From Clostridiales bacterium UBA6114 (lineage in GTDB: Bacteria; Bacillota; Clostridia; Oscillospirales; Butyricicoccaceae), in the NCBI GenBank assembly GCA_002423435.1, contig DIWE01000036.1, positions 21,574 to 85,573 of the forward strand: DNA of 64,000 nt, given 5' to 3'. Of this stretch, positions 35,212-43,502 are shown one piece after another (the stretch's first letter is position 1; the number at the start of each line of letters is the position of its first letter). A program made the translations under genes and the position numbers. The notes under the pieces were generated by a model. The model saw only the letters and a program-made list of their open reading frames with translations, was not told the origin of the DNA and did not search any database.

Positions 35212-36006
35212 GTGAATGTTTTTTTTAGGGAATTAAAGGCAAACAGAAGGGCATTGCTCATATGGAGCGCATGCATGTTCCTTTTGGTGGCGAGCGGTAT
35301 GGGCAAATATACGGCTTATTCGTCGGGCGGGCAGAACGCGGATATTTTTAATACCATGCCCTATTCGCTCAAAGCGCTTTTGGGAATCGGTTCGTTTGAT
35401 GTCACCACCATGTCCGGTTATTTTGCATTGTTGTTTCTTTACATTGAGCTTGCGGCAGCCATCCACGCCGTACTGCTCGGCGCGGGTATCGTTGCCAAGG
35501 AAGAACGCGACAAAACGAGCGAATTCCTGATGACCAAACCCATTTCCAGAACTACCGTCATCACCGGGAAGCTCTTCACGGCGTTTGTAAACGTTGTCGT
35601 TTTGAATATTGTATCGCTTGTTTCTTCGATCGCTATGGTTTCCCTTTATAATAAGGGACAAGATATTTCAAGTGAAATCGCACTGTTTCTGCTAAGCATG
35701 TTTATTGTCCAGCTCATATTTTTGTCGCTTGGTGCCGCGCTTGCAGCCTCGATGAAAAATCCAAAAGCCTCCGGTTCACTTGCCGCCGGGATACTGTTTG
35801 CCGCGTTTGTGATTTCCAAAATAACGGATCTGACGGACAGGGTAAACTTCTTAAACCTGTTTTCACCTTTTAAATATTTTAATTATAAAGATCTTGTGGA
35901 GGGCGACGGCCTTAACATAACAATTGTTGTCCTTTCGCTTTTGCTTGTAGCCGTATTTTCTGTTTCAACCTATTACTTTTACCCCAGAAGAGACCTGCAT
36001 GTATAG
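35212..36006 (+). CDS. ABC-2 type permease (2 of 2)
   Basis: 264 aa, GTG start with GGAG 8 nt upstream. Paralogue of the preceding permease: EERDKTSEFLMTKPISRTTVITGKLF matches its contact loop, and NLFSPFKYFNYKDLV matches FFSPFKYFNSAYI. Six helices, the last ending in YYFYPRRDLHV. The pair probably arose by duplication. Confidence 0.88.
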   Translation: MNVFFRELKANRRALLIWSACMFLLVASGMGKYTAYSSGGQNADIFNTMPYSLKALLGIGSFDVTTMSGYFALLFLYIELAAAIHAVLLGAGIVAKEERDKTSEFLMTKPISRTTVITGKLFTAFVNVVVLNIVSLVSSIAMVSLYNKGQDISSEIALFLLSMFIVQLIFLSLGAALAASMKNPKASGSLAAGILFAAFVISKITDLTDRVNFLNLFSPFKYFNYKDLVEGDGLNITIVVLSLLLVAVFSVSTYYFYPRRDLHV

Positions 36007-36057
36007 CGGGAAAACTCCGGCACGGGCCGGCGCGGGTAAGGGTACTGCGGCGAATAA

Positions 36058-37413
36058 TTATTGAAAATTAAAAATCAGCGGAAAAGCGAACGCCACAACC
36101 GCCGTCCAAACAGCGTAGACATAAAGATAGGAGGTCTGCCATCTCTCAAGCAGGCTAAATTCAATCTTTTTCCTGAAGAAACAAGGATATAGAACAGCCA
36201 ATCCTCCCAGGTTCACCATCAAGACCAGATTCTCGCCAAGCGCGGCAATTTTATTTGGAGATATACCGAATGCCGAAAGCCTGTAAACAATTGCAGAAAG
36301 CGCGACGAAATTGATTATCAGCGCCATAATAATAAGGGCAAGGTTCATATAATCAAAAAAGTTCGGCGCGTCGTTTAAGCCCCTTGCCGATATAACGTAT
36401 AGTACGAGACCGAGGACGAGGACAAGCATGAGGTCAAATCCAATCAAAAAGTTCCTTTCACCATAAGGGCTTTTCGCTGTAATAATCATCGCAATCGAGA
36501 AGGCTGCCATGCTTGCCAGAAAAAGTGGGCTGAATATTTTTGCGAGGACCGGTGCGAAGTTTTCGACGATACTTTTTTTGGCTTCAACCAGATAAATCGC
36601 GATCATTGCGGCGGCGCACCCGCCGTAAACAAAAAAATATTCTCCGATAAACCGGGAAAGATCTATTTTTATCGTGCTGAATATGATTCCGAGAAACAGT
36701 CCCAAAGCGATGATCCCGCATAAAACCAGAACACCGTAAATGATGGTTTCGCCAGTAAAACGCAGAAAATCCATCCTGCCTTTGCTGCCGCTGAAACCCT
36801 TGCCGATATATACGATGCCGACGACGAGCCATAATAGAATCGGGAGATGAATCCCCGTTAATAACTCCGTATTGCCGGGAGCATAGGAGGGATATAGATT
36901 CAAGATGATTGCCGACAGGCAAAAAAACCCCATTGTTGAAACGGCATATTTCCAGTTTAATTTTCGGGTAAGTAAAAAATATAACGCGATAAACGGAAAT
37001 AGAAACAGGCTGAGATTTTTAAAATAAAATAAAGTGTAATCCGGGTTTTGAAACTGGTATCCGAACAGTTCGGGGATTTTAGCCAGAGTTCCCGCAAGAA
37101 GGGAAAAAACAACGACCATAGAAATGTTCCGGCGGTTTTTTCGCTCCGAATCCCTGTCGACCCGATCGACCAACAGGTTTTTCCAAAAGGATGTCATATT
37201 GATCTTCGAGTATTCGCTGGAAATAGCGTTGACATTGCCCAGGCGTTTTATGCTGATGATAAAGGCCTCGTCCTGTGTAAGCCCTGATTCGGTCAAATCA
37301 TCAATCTCGTCCCTCAGGTGGCTTTCAAGTTCCATTACATCGTTCTCTTTCAGCTTTCCGCTGGAGCGTAAATGATCGCTCCATGAGCGGATATTTGATT
37401 CCAAATCAAACAT
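36058..37413 (-). CDS. Multi-helix membrane protein with N-terminal permease-prefix-like domain
   Basis: 451 aa. Residues 1-70 form a soluble helical domain (FDLESNIRSWSDHLRSSGKL, DVMELESHLRDEIDDLTESG, LTQDEAFIISIKRLGN) like the prefix domain found on DUF1700-type proteins and some permeases. From about 95 on there are about ten membrane helices. Such genes are typically cotranscribed with a PadR regulator, as here. Start ATG 37413 uses GGAGG at spacing 5; that ribosome site is the terminal part of the upstream 132-bp repeat. The region is AT-richer than its surroundings. Confidence 0.8.
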   Translation of the reverse strand: MFDLESNIRSWSDHLRSSGKLKENDVMELESHLRDEIDDLTESGLTQDEAFIISIKRLGNVNAISSEYSKINMTSFWKNLLVDRVDRDSERKNRRNISMVVVFSLLAGTLAKIPELFGYQFQNPDYTLFYFKNLSLFLFPFIALYFLLTRKLNWKYAVSTMGFFCLSAIILNLYPSYAPGNTELLTGIHLPILLWLVVGIVYIGKGFSGSKGRMDFLRFTGETIIYGVLVLCGIIALGLFLGIIFSTIKIDLSRFIGEYFFVYGGCAAAMIAIYLVEAKKSIVENFAPVLAKIFSPLFLASMAAFSIAMIITAKSPYGERNFLIGFDLMLVLVLGLVLYVISARGLNDAPNFFDYMNLALIIMALIINFVALSAIVYRLSAFGISPNKIAALGENLVLMVNLGGLAVLYPCFFRKKIEFSLLERWQTSYLYVYAVWTAVVAFAFPLIFNFQ

Positions 37414-37418
37414 GTTAA

Positions 37419-37550
37419 CCTCCATTCGTTCCGCGCACAAATAAGCTATCAAAACCTCACAAACGAATGGAGGTTAATGGCATGTGCCGCGGTTGCCGCT
37501 TTAAGGCGAGCGGCACGCCTTTTAATTGTTAGCGTGATTTTTCACGCTAA
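37419..37550 (-). repeat. 132-bp repeat, copy A (ribosome-site-supplying element)
   Basis: Unit from CCTCCATTCG (37419) to the next one (37551). Read on the minus strand it begins GTGAAAAATCACGC, contains a GTGCCGC/GCGGCAC stem, and ends GGAACGAATGGAGG, which serves as the Shine-Dalgarno of the permease-prefix gene. A long outer pairing AACCTCCATTCGTT/AACGAATGGAGGTT is possible. Confidence 0.85.
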
Positions 37551-37682
37551 CCTCCATTCGTTCCGCGCACAAATAAGCTATCAAAAACCTCACAAACGAA
37601 TGGAGGTTAATGGCATGTGCCGCGGTTGCCGCTTTCGGCGAGCGGCACGCCTTTTAATTGTTAGCGTGATTTTTCACGCTAA
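37551..37682 (-). repeat. 132-bp repeat, copy B (tandem with copy A)
   Basis: Nearly identical to copy A; it differs by GCTTTCGGCG for GCTTTAAGGCG and one extra A in a run. Its first bases encode the last residues of the PadR protein and its stop codon. Confidence 0.85.
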
Positions 37683-38025
37683 CCTCCTCATATTGGCCGG
37701 TGAGATCTCTGGTTTTTTCGAGAGTAGAACTCACTATTTGCCATTGTTTCATTTGAATTTCCAATTCTTTTAATCCGGCCTGTGTAATCGTATAGTATTT
37801 TCGGTTTCGGCCCGTTTCGGAGGCTTTCCAGTAAGATTCTATCAATTGCTGTTCCTCCAGGCGATGTAAAACCGGATAAAGCATGCCCTCTGTCCAGACG
37901 ATTTCATTTTTTGACAGCTCTTTTACTTTTTTTATAATGGAATAACCATAGCTGTCATTTTCTTTTAAAATAGCAAGAACCAGAGGCGTTGCAGAGGCGG
38001 CCGTCAAATCTTTTGAGACATTCAT
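37654..38025 (-). CDS. PadR-family transcriptional regulator
   Basis: 123 aa. The winged helix of PadR is clear: ATPLVLAILKENDSYGYSIIK, VWTEGMLYPVLHRLEEQQLI, SYWKASETGRNRKYYTITQAG. Start ATG 38025 has AAGGAGG at suitable spacing. The final residues VSVKNHANN are encoded by the start of a 132-bp repeat, so the natural C-terminus has probably been replaced by the insertion. A 45-bp palindrome covers its promoter, which indicates autoregulation. Likely controls the downstream membrane protein. Confidence 0.92.
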   Translation of the reverse strand: MNVSKDLTAASATPLVLAILKENDSYGYSIIKKVKELSKNEIVWTEGMLYPVLHRLEEQQLIESYWKASETGRNRKYYTITQAGLKELEIQMKQWQIVSSTLEKTRDLTGQYEEVSVKNHANN

Positions 38026-38038
38026 GAATCTCCTCCTT

Positions 38039-38083
38039 ATACCTAGCGGTTCTATGTATAATATACATAGAACCGCTAGGTAT
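38039..38083. promoter_or_regulatory. 45-bp palindromic PadR operator
   Basis: Arms of 22 bp (core ACCTAGCGGTTCTATGTATA, 38041-38060) mirror around A38061. The whole site covers the spacer and -10 of the padR promoter. Confidence 0.75.
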
Positions 38084-38088
38084 GTCAA
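38060..38088 (-). promoter_or_regulatory. padR promoter
   Basis: Minus strand: TTGACA (38088-38083), 17-nt spacer, TATATT (38065-38060), embedded in the palindrome. Confidence 0.7.
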
Positions 38089-38131
38089 CACAAAAAAGAT
38101 GAAAGCTCTTATTTATGTTCTTCTGACAATT

Positions 38132-38335
38132 TTATTTTGAGATAAACAATTCATCTACGGTTACTTGCAGTGCCTTCGCCAGCCTGAAAGCTAAAGAGAG
38201 CGTAGGGTCATATTTGTTATTTTCAATAGCATTGATCGTTTGCCTTGATACTTTACATATCTTTGCTAATTCTTCCTGGGACATATTCTTTTCTTTTCTG
38301 TATTGCTTGATGTTATTATCCATTTTAATTGCCAT
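38132..38335 (-). CDS. XRE-family HTH regulator, small (67 aa)
   Basis: Single Cro/C1-type helix-turn-helix: IKQYRKEKNMSQEELAKICK, VSRQTINAIENNKYDPTLSL, AFRLAKALQVTVDELF. This matches the short regulators usually paired with a small membrane protein, and is a paralogue of the one at 61807-62007. It overlaps the upstream membrane gene by 11 bp. ATGs at 38335 and 38323 both lack an ideal site. Confidence 0.9.
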   Translation of the reverse strand: MAIKMDNNIKQYRKEKNMSQEELAKICKVSRQTINAIENNKYDPTLSLAFRLAKALQVTVDELFISK

Positions 38336-38657
38336 ACCTTCGTTTATTCACAGAAAGGCTTATGGTGAATAAAATAGCGATTAGGCCTAAAGAAACGATC
38401 GGTGTGTTTTCAACGGCGAAGTTACCGTACTTTTCAAAGAATATCGTATAAATGACATCAACAAATAATATCCCGGTGTAAATTAAAAAAGTGTGTGTAC
38501 AGGTTTTTAATAAAATATGTTTCCGACGCTCATCACCTTGCCTGGCAATCGATATCAGCATAAAGACAGTGCAAACGGCCGATAAAATTAAAATAATATA
38601 AGCGGCGTATACAGTAACTATTTGAAAAGTCTGCACGTCGGACAAATTTGTATCCAC
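38325..38657 (-). CDS. Small membrane protein paired with XRE regulator
   Basis: GTG start at 38657 with GGAGG 8 nt upstream gives 110 aa. Three or four helices: FQIVTVYAAYIILILSAVCTVFMLI, THTFLIYTGILFVDVIYTIFF, PIVSLGLIAILFTISLSV, with a basic RRKHILLK loop between. No named family, though small membrane proteins next to XRE regulators are frequent in Firmicutes. Cotranscribed with the regulator from a promoter flanked by repeated operators. Confidence 0.78.
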   Translation of the reverse strand: MDTNLSDVQTFQIVTVYAAYIILILSAVCTVFMLISIARQGDERRKHILLKTCTHTFLIYTGILFVDVIYTIFFEKYGNFAVENTPIVSLGLIAILFTISLSVNKRRYGN

Positions 38658-38674
38658 AAATAATACCTCCTTAA

Positions 38675-38741
38675 ATGTCAAAAGTATTTTACATTCATAG
38701 TATAGCATAGAATCTCAGAATGTCAAAAGTTTTTTACATTT
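38675..38741. promoter_or_regulatory. Promoter with duplicated operator of the XRE/membrane pair
   Basis: Minus-strand promoter TTGACA (38726-38721), 16-nt spacer, TATACT (38704-38699). Direct repeats ATGTCAAAAGTATTTTACATT (38675-) and ATGTCAAAAGTTTTTTACATT (38720-) flank or overlap it, each with AATGT/ACATT dyad ends. A hairpin AAACCC/GGGTTT with T5 lies further upstream at about 38834-38859. Confidence 0.6.
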
Positions 38742-38948
38742 TTATATAAAAAAGCAGACTGTATTTCAAGTCTCCCGCAATACTCTTTATATATAGGGCT
38801 TAATATTTTTGGATAAGTGCAACATTATCTAAACCCTTTGCTAGCGGGTTTGCCTTTTTATCGCTCAAAATAAAGTCACCTTTCAATTTCTATTCGTTTT
38901 GTTCGCCAAATTAAAGGTCAATACTACAAAACGAATTCCTGTTTGTGT

Positions 38949-40016
38949 CTACTGCGGCGGCTCATATAACGTTTTAAGGGAGCCCAGACCGGAAACGGCG
39001 ACCTCCCATTGGCCGCTCGTCGTTTGGAGCCAGTCCGCGATTTTCCGGGCCGGATGGTCCGCCGGCAGGTCTTTACGAACGACCGCGTAATAATTGATCG
39101 CAAGCGGGTACTCCTTTGACAAAATTGTTTCCGGTGTCGGATTAACCCCGTCAAATGCAAGCGCTTTGATATCCATTGCTTCCCCCATCACACTCTGGGA
39201 AATCTGTATGTAGTAGTAAAGCGTATAGCCGAGCGTATATGCGTTTTCCTCGCCTTCGCCCGCGAAATACTTGTAATCCTCCACCATTTGCAGCATTCCG
39301 TTCATATCCCGCTCCATGTAGTTCTCCTCGACGGCCGGGTTTATCCTTTTGTCCCCGAGCACCAGATTATTCATCTGCGCTTGAGAACCGGAATCGGCGT
39401 TGCGGCAAATTGGCACGATGCGCCCGCTCTTGCCTCCGAGCTCGGACCAGTTGGTTATAGACATGTCGGAATAAATCTGCTGTACCTGGGAGGCATCGAT
39501 ATTGTTTGCGGGATTGTTCTCGTGTGTAATAAACACAAGCGCTTCGGCGCCGATGGGGATATACTCCAGCTCCGTTCCGACGCTTTTTGCCAGCTCTCCG
39601 ACCTCTTTTGAGGGGTCCGGGACAAGGATTAAATCGACGTCTCCATTGATCAGCAGCTCATAGGACTTCACGGTCTTGGATGCCTTTTCCGGAAGGCCCG
39701 GCCACCGGTCTTCCTTGTTGTCCGACTGTAAAAACATCCTTTTATAGATTCCCTGTACGAGCGGCAGGGTGGAGGTCGAGCCGTCGATGCGCGGATAGTT
39801 TTCCGCCGTGATGCCGATGGCGGCGGCGTCCTCCGACGGGGTCGGAATAATTGCCTGCACAGCCGTGCTTTGCACTGCCGGTGTCTGAGACTGTGCCGGA
39901 TCTTCAAAGTTCTCGGTTCCCGAACAGCCCTGCATCAAAAACAGGAGTACCGTGACAAGCATGAAGCGCGCCGTGACTTTCAATATCGCAGAAATTTTTG
40001 GTTTGGTTATTATCAT
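38949..40016 (-). CDS. PstS-like substrate-binding lipoprotein
   Basis: 355 aa. Lipoprotein signal ending LFLMQGC, then a Pro/Thr/Ala linker and a PBP_like_2 domain: YPRIDGSTSTLPLVQGIYKRMF, DVDLILVPDPSKE, PIGAEALVFITHENNPANNI, QVQQIYSDMSITNWSELGGKSG, CRNADSGSQAQM, KEYPLAINYYAVVRKDLP. These are hallmarks of phosphate or similar oxyanion receptors. No transporter genes lie next to it, so it is an orphan receptor. AAGGAGG lies 7 nt before the ATG. Confidence 0.85.
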   Translation of the reverse strand: MIITKPKISAILKVTARFMLVTVLLFLMQGCSGTENFEDPAQSQTPAVQSTAVQAIIPTPSEDAAAIGITAENYPRIDGSTSTLPLVQGIYKRMFLQSDNKEDRWPGLPEKASKTVKSYELLINGDVDLILVPDPSKEVGELAKSVGTELEYIPIGAEALVFITHENNPANNIDASQVQQIYSDMSITNWSELGGKSGRIVPICRNADSGSQAQMNNLVLGDKRINPAVEENYMERDMNGMLQMVEDYKYFAGEGEENAYTLGYTLYYYIQISQSVMGEAMDIKALAFDGVNPTPETILSKEYPLAINYYAVVRKDLPADHPARKIADWLQTTSGQWEVAVSGLGSLKTLYEPPQ

Positions 40017-40043
40017 CTTCTTTCCTCCTTGAAAGTTGATTTT

Positions 40044-40964
40044 TTATAATGTACTCAGTTCCCATTCGATGGTATTCGACAATGCATGGTCAATGGAAGT
40101 GATTTCTTCGTATCCCAATGACTTTCTGATTTTATCGGTATTCAGAACAAAATGCTGTTTTGTATTCATGCCGGGGATCTCTTTATCTACAGTGATGATT
40201 TCCCCCGACCAGTTTAGCTTTCTTGCCAGAAGCTCCAACCATTCACGTTCTGCAAGCACCCATTTGTCAGCCAAGTTATATACTTCACCGGCTTGGCCCT
40301 GTGCTACAGCCAAGGCAATACCGTGGGCGACATTTTCCACATAGCATTTGCTTGCGCAGAAATCGGCCATGTCCTTTGCTATCTCTATTGATTTCTTTCC
40401 CGACGCCATTTTCTGAATGGGATCTGCAAACCGCCGGTTCGGGTCGTTTGCTCCGTAGACCATTCCAAGCCGGAGGATAACGGGATCGAGCAGGGGGCTT
40501 TGCAGAGCCGCGCGTTCCACCGGAATTTTGTCGTAATCATGGGCAATATCGATATCCAGCTTGCCGCGATATGGATACAGCACATCCCGCAGCGGCGATT
40601 GCTCCGTGAAAGGCACGGGTACAGGGGGTTCGGCGGAAAGCTCCGTTAATACCGCATAGCCCTTATAAACATCGCCGCTGGATATGATGATGGTTTTCAT
40701 GACGTGGCCGTCGAGAGCCTTTTCCAATGCGGCGATATGGCTCTGAAAATAGGCGACCATATGAATAATCACATCCGGCCTTGCTTTCCTGAGAGCCCTT
40801 TTTAAATCCTCGACATTTCCGCAGTCGCCATGAATATGCGTATACTCGTCAAGGTCAGATCCCGGAGAGCGGTGAAATAATGTAACCGTATGTCCGGCTT
40901 CCAGCAATTTTCTGGCTGTAGCAGGCCCGATAAAATTTGTGCCGCCAATGATGAATACATTCAT
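40044..40964 (-). CDS. NAD-dependent epimerase/dehydratase (extended SDR)
   Basis: 306 aa from ATG 40964 (AAGGAG 9 nt upstream). N-terminal Rossmann motif VFIIGGTNFIGPATARKLL, ALRKARPDVIIHMVAYFQ, and a catalytic region around ISSGDVYKGY. The Tyr-x3-Lys element is not standard: YRGKLD is the nearest. The C-terminus holds LNTDKIRKSLGYEEITSIDHAL. Extended SDRs act on nucleotide sugars or other hydroxylated substrates; the substrate is open. It is 27 bp upstream of the PstS-like gene and may be cotranscribed with it. Confidence 0.82.
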   Translation of the reverse strand: MNVFIIGGTNFIGPATARKLLEAGHTVTLFHRSPGSDLDEYTHIHGDCGNVEDLKRALRKARPDVIIHMVAYFQSHIAALEKALDGHVMKTIIISSGDVYKGYAVLTELSAEPPVPVPFTEQSPLRDVLYPYRGKLDIDIAHDYDKIPVERAALQSPLLDPVILRLGMVYGANDPNRRFADPIQKMASGKKSIEIAKDMADFCASKCYVENVAHGIALAVAQGQAGEVYNLADKWVLAEREWLELLARKLNWSGEIITVDKEIPGMNTKQHFVLNTDKIRKSLGYEEITSIDHALSNTIEWELSTL

Positions 40965-41449
40965 GCCCATAAACTCCTTAAAACAGCCTTCGAACGCTCC
41001 TGCGGCCTCGAAAACGCTGCGTTTCAAGTCAAGTACCTGTAATATATACCATAATTTGACGTATGAGCCTGCAAATATGTTTCATATAGGAATTCTTATG
41101 GATATAGGGCGTAGGATCCATTGCTCACTTTCCGCCGCATCACCCCCTGGACTTGATGACATTAAACCAAAAAATCAATAGTATTGTGTAAAAATGGCTT
41201 TCGAAGCGCCGCCTGCGACCTCGAAAGCTCTTCATTTCAAGTTGAGTTTCATAAAATCGACTGCACATCCTGCCTGTTCCGCACGGTTTGTGGGGCGGCA
41301 GCAGTTGAGCAATCTCTCAAAAAGCAAGCCGCTAAAATGTCTGATTCTCCGCTGCGCAATTAAATAACGGGAATAAAATCGGAACAATTACAGCAGAAGA
41401 TTGGCCGAAAAATAAAAAAATCCCGCCAAATGATAGCATTTGACGGGAT
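40965..41449. other. 485-bp intergenic region with a diverged direct repeat
   Basis: Two related stretches of about 48 bp, 40986-41033 and 41197-41243 (shared CCTGCG, CCTCGAAA and TTTCAAGT blocks), lie about 211 bp apart. The region otherwise shows no ORF with a ribosome site and ends at the tRNA-Ala terminator. Confidence 0.4.
41412..41449 (-). terminator. tRNA-Ala terminator
   Basis: Minus strand: ATCCCGTCAAATG pairs with CATTTGGCGGGAT across CTAT, followed by seven T. Confidence 0.85.
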
Positions 41450-41525
41450 TGGTGGAGATGGAGGGATTCGAACCCTTGACCTTACGGATGCGAACCGTAC
41501 GCTCTCCCAACTGAGCTACACCCCC
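41450..41525 (-). tRNA. tRNA-Ala (anticodon CGC)
   Basis: 76 nt including encoded CCA. Acceptor GGGGGTG pairs with CATCTCC and contains the G3:U70 identity pair of alanine tRNAs. D-arm GCTCAGTTGGGAGAGC, anticodon loop TTCGCAT (CGC), T-loop GGTTCGAATCC. Confidence 0.95.
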
Positions 41526-41559
41526 GGGTGTTGTTGCCGCTTTATTTACGGCAATCATT

Positions 41560-41588
41560 AGTATGCCTTATCAGAGGCGGATTGTCAA
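41560..41588 (-). promoter_or_regulatory. tRNA-Ala promoter
   Basis: Minus strand: TTGACA (41588-41583), 17-nt spacer, CATACT (41565-41560). Confidence 0.65.
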
Positions 41589-41704
41589 GAGTGAGTTTTT
41601 AGGATGCGTGCAAAATATGGGCAGGTTTATTTCGGCTGCACATCCCGGAATCTGCCTTCAATTAAAAAAACGCCTTCTTTTTTTTAGCCTTTTCGGATTT
41701 GATA

Positions 41705-41732
41705 TTGACAAAAATGATTTGTCCGGTATAAT
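41705..41732 (+). promoter_or_regulatory. tRNA-Val promoter
   Basis: TTGACA (41705-41710), 16-nt spacer, TATAAT (41727-41732); consensus boxes. Confidence 0.8.
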
Positions 41733-41765
41733 AAATGTTGCGTCGGTTAAATACCCGCCACATAT

Positions 41766-41841
41766 GGACGCTTAGCTCAGCTGGTAGAGCATCCGCTTGA
41801 CGTGCGGAGGGTCAGGGGTTCAAGTCCCTTAGCGTCCACCA
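41766..41841 (+). tRNA. tRNA-Val (anticodon GAC)
   Basis: 76 nt with encoded CCA. Acceptor GGACGCT pairs with AGCGTCC; D-arm GCTCAGCTGGTAGAGC; anticodon stem CCGC/GCGG with loop TTGACGT (GAC); T-arm GGGTTCAAGTCCC. Confidence 0.95.
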
Positions 41842-41856
41842 TTTAATATTGAAGTA

Positions 41857-41900
41857 AAAAGGACTCGGACCCTTGCGGTTTAAGTCCTTTTGCTTTTATT
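41857..41900 (+). terminator. tRNA-Val terminator
   Basis: AAAAGGACT (41857-41865) pairs with AGTCCTTTT (41883-41891), followed by GCTTTTATTTT. Confidence 0.8.
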
Positions 41901-42087
41901 TTCCACGCCCGGCTTTATTGAGCCGGGTTTATTTTTTTGTCGCCCGGTTTCGGTATGCTTGAGATGCGGCTTTTGGAATGAACCATTTTGAAACAACTAT
42001 TTCTTTAAACTTGTCGGCTTGAAAGGGTTTTATCAAGGGAAAAAATAAAAAGGCTCCATAATGAAACAATTTTGCGTTGGTTTTGTG

Positions 42088-42116
42088 TTGCATAAGAAAA
42101 CCGGGCAGGCTATAAT
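42088..42116 (+). promoter_or_regulatory. Promoter of the TRAP/glycyl-radical operon
   Basis: TTGCAT (42088-42093), 17-nt spacer, TATAAT (42111-42116), about 125 nt before dctP. The leader holds a TTGTA-TAAAAAC-TGTACAA partial dyad, a possible operator. The rest of the 402-bp gap after tRNA-Val shows nothing else clear. Confidence 0.65.
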
Positions 42117-42243
42117 ACACTCATTAAGCTTGTCCGGTTGTATAAAAACTGTACAATTTGCATAAAGCATACTCATTAGTTTTGTTACCATATACAAACC
42201 AATTTGGCATGGATATTATGAAAAAATTTAGGAGGAGATCGGA

Positions 42244-43326
42244 ATGAATCAAGCTTTCAAAAAGTCACTCGCTATTGTTCTAACACTGATGTTGGTGCTG
42301 CTGACGGCCTGCGGCGGCACCGCTGCGCCGTCCGGCGGCACTGCGACACCGTCCGGCAGCACGGCTCCGGCGCCCGGGGGGGACAACGCAAGCACGGGCG
42401 CGCCCGTAGGGAACGCCGTCGTCATCGCCTGCGGTGGAATCCAGCCTGTGGACGACCCGATCACGCTCGCCATGGAATACTATTCCGACATTGTGGCCGA
42501 GCGCAGCGGCGGGACCATCGATATCCAGGTATATCCGGCAAGCCAGCTGGGCAACGCCACCTCTATGCTTGAGGCGGTATCCATGGGCTCACAGGATATG
42601 CTGATTGACTCGACATCCTTTATGAGCCAGTACATACCGGACAAGATCATTGAGACCATGTTCTTTATGTTCCGCGACGATGCCCACTACCGCGCGCATC
42701 TCGCAAGCGACGTCTCAAACGGCTGGGACCAGCAGTTTTTGGAAATGCAGAACACCCGTTGCCTCGCTAAAAACTGGGTCCGTATCCCACGCTCCATCGT
42801 CAGCAAAAAGCCCATTACCACCATCGGCGACATGAAGGGCGTAAAAATGCGCGTACCGGATGTGCTCGGTTACCTTGAGAGCGTATCGGCCATGGGCGCG
42901 AACCCCACCCAGGTGGCTTGGGGAGAAACCTATCTGGCCCTGCAGCAAGGCGTTGTGGACGGTGCGGAAGCTCCTCTGGATCAGGTTTGGACCACGAAGT
43001 TTTATGAAGCGGCACCCTACGTTACCCTTACCGAGCATCAGCGCGACAACGTGGGCGTGTTCATCAATGAAGACAAGTTCCAGTCGCTCAGCCCGGAACA
43101 GCAGACTATTCTGACCGAGTGCGCCAACGAAGCCGGCGACTGGTATGTCGACAAGATCAACGCCGGACTTGAGGAGAGCGTTGATAATCTGACCAAGGCG
43201 GGCGTCACCTTTATCGAGCCCGAGATCGACGGTTTCCGCAAAGCGGTGGAGGACCGCATTATGAAGCTGGAAGCCGAAGGCAAATGGTCCAAAGGACTGT
43301 ACGAAAAAATCCAGGCATTATCGTAA
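42244..43326 (+). CDS. dctP: TRAP transporter solute-binding lipoprotein (DctP family)
   Basis: 360 aa with a lipoprotein signal ending in LLTACGG, then a Ser/Thr/Gly/Pro-rich linker. DctP marks: LAMEYYSDIVAERSGGTIDI, VYPASQLGN, MKGVKMRVPDVLGYLESVSAMGANPTQVAWGE with the conserved Arg that grips the ligand acid group, and TYLALQQGVVDGAEAPLDQV. The Arg implies a carboxylate or sulfonate ligand. AGGAGG-type site before the ATG. First gene of a rightward operon that ends with a glycyl radical pathway. Confidence 0.93.
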   Translation: MNQAFKKSLAIVLTLMLVLLTACGGTAAPSGGTATPSGSTAPAPGGDNASTGAPVGNAVVIACGGIQPVDDPITLAMEYYSDIVAERSGGTIDIQVYPASQLGNATSMLEAVSMGSQDMLIDSTSFMSQYIPDKIIETMFFMFRDDAHYRAHLASDVSNGWDQQFLEMQNTRCLAKNWVRIPRSIVSKKPITTIGDMKGVKMRVPDVLGYLESVSAMGANPTQVAWGETYLALQQGVVDGAEAPLDQVWTTKFYEAAPYVTLTEHQRDNVGVFINEDKFQSLSPEQQTILTECANEAGDWYVDKINAGLEESVDNLTKAGVTFIEPEIDGFRKAVEDRIMKLEAEGKWSKGLYEKIQALS

Positions 43327-43351
43327 TCAACATCGCCGTATGCCAAAGCTC

Positions 43352-43379
43352 GGGTCGGCGCGATAATAAGCGCCGGCCC
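43352..43379 (+). terminator. Intercistronic hairpin after dctP
   Basis: GGGTCGGCGC (43352-43361) and GCGCCGGCCC (43370-43379) form a 10-bp stem with one G-U pair and no T-run. Such hairpins often protect binding-protein mRNA and reduce read-through. Confidence 0.55.
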
Positions 43380-43502
43380 GTCCGTTGGAGCCTTTCGGAG
43401 TGATCCGCCGAGCCGCCTTTATGCAGGCGCCGGCAGCGTTGCCCCCGCGACCTATGCCGGGGCTTTAAGCGGTATCAATGTAAGTTGGGCCGCAAAAAGA
43501 GT

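Noticed and set aside
37477..37773. 98-codon plus-strand frame
   Set aside because: Created by reading through the reverse strand of the tandem 132-bp repeat.
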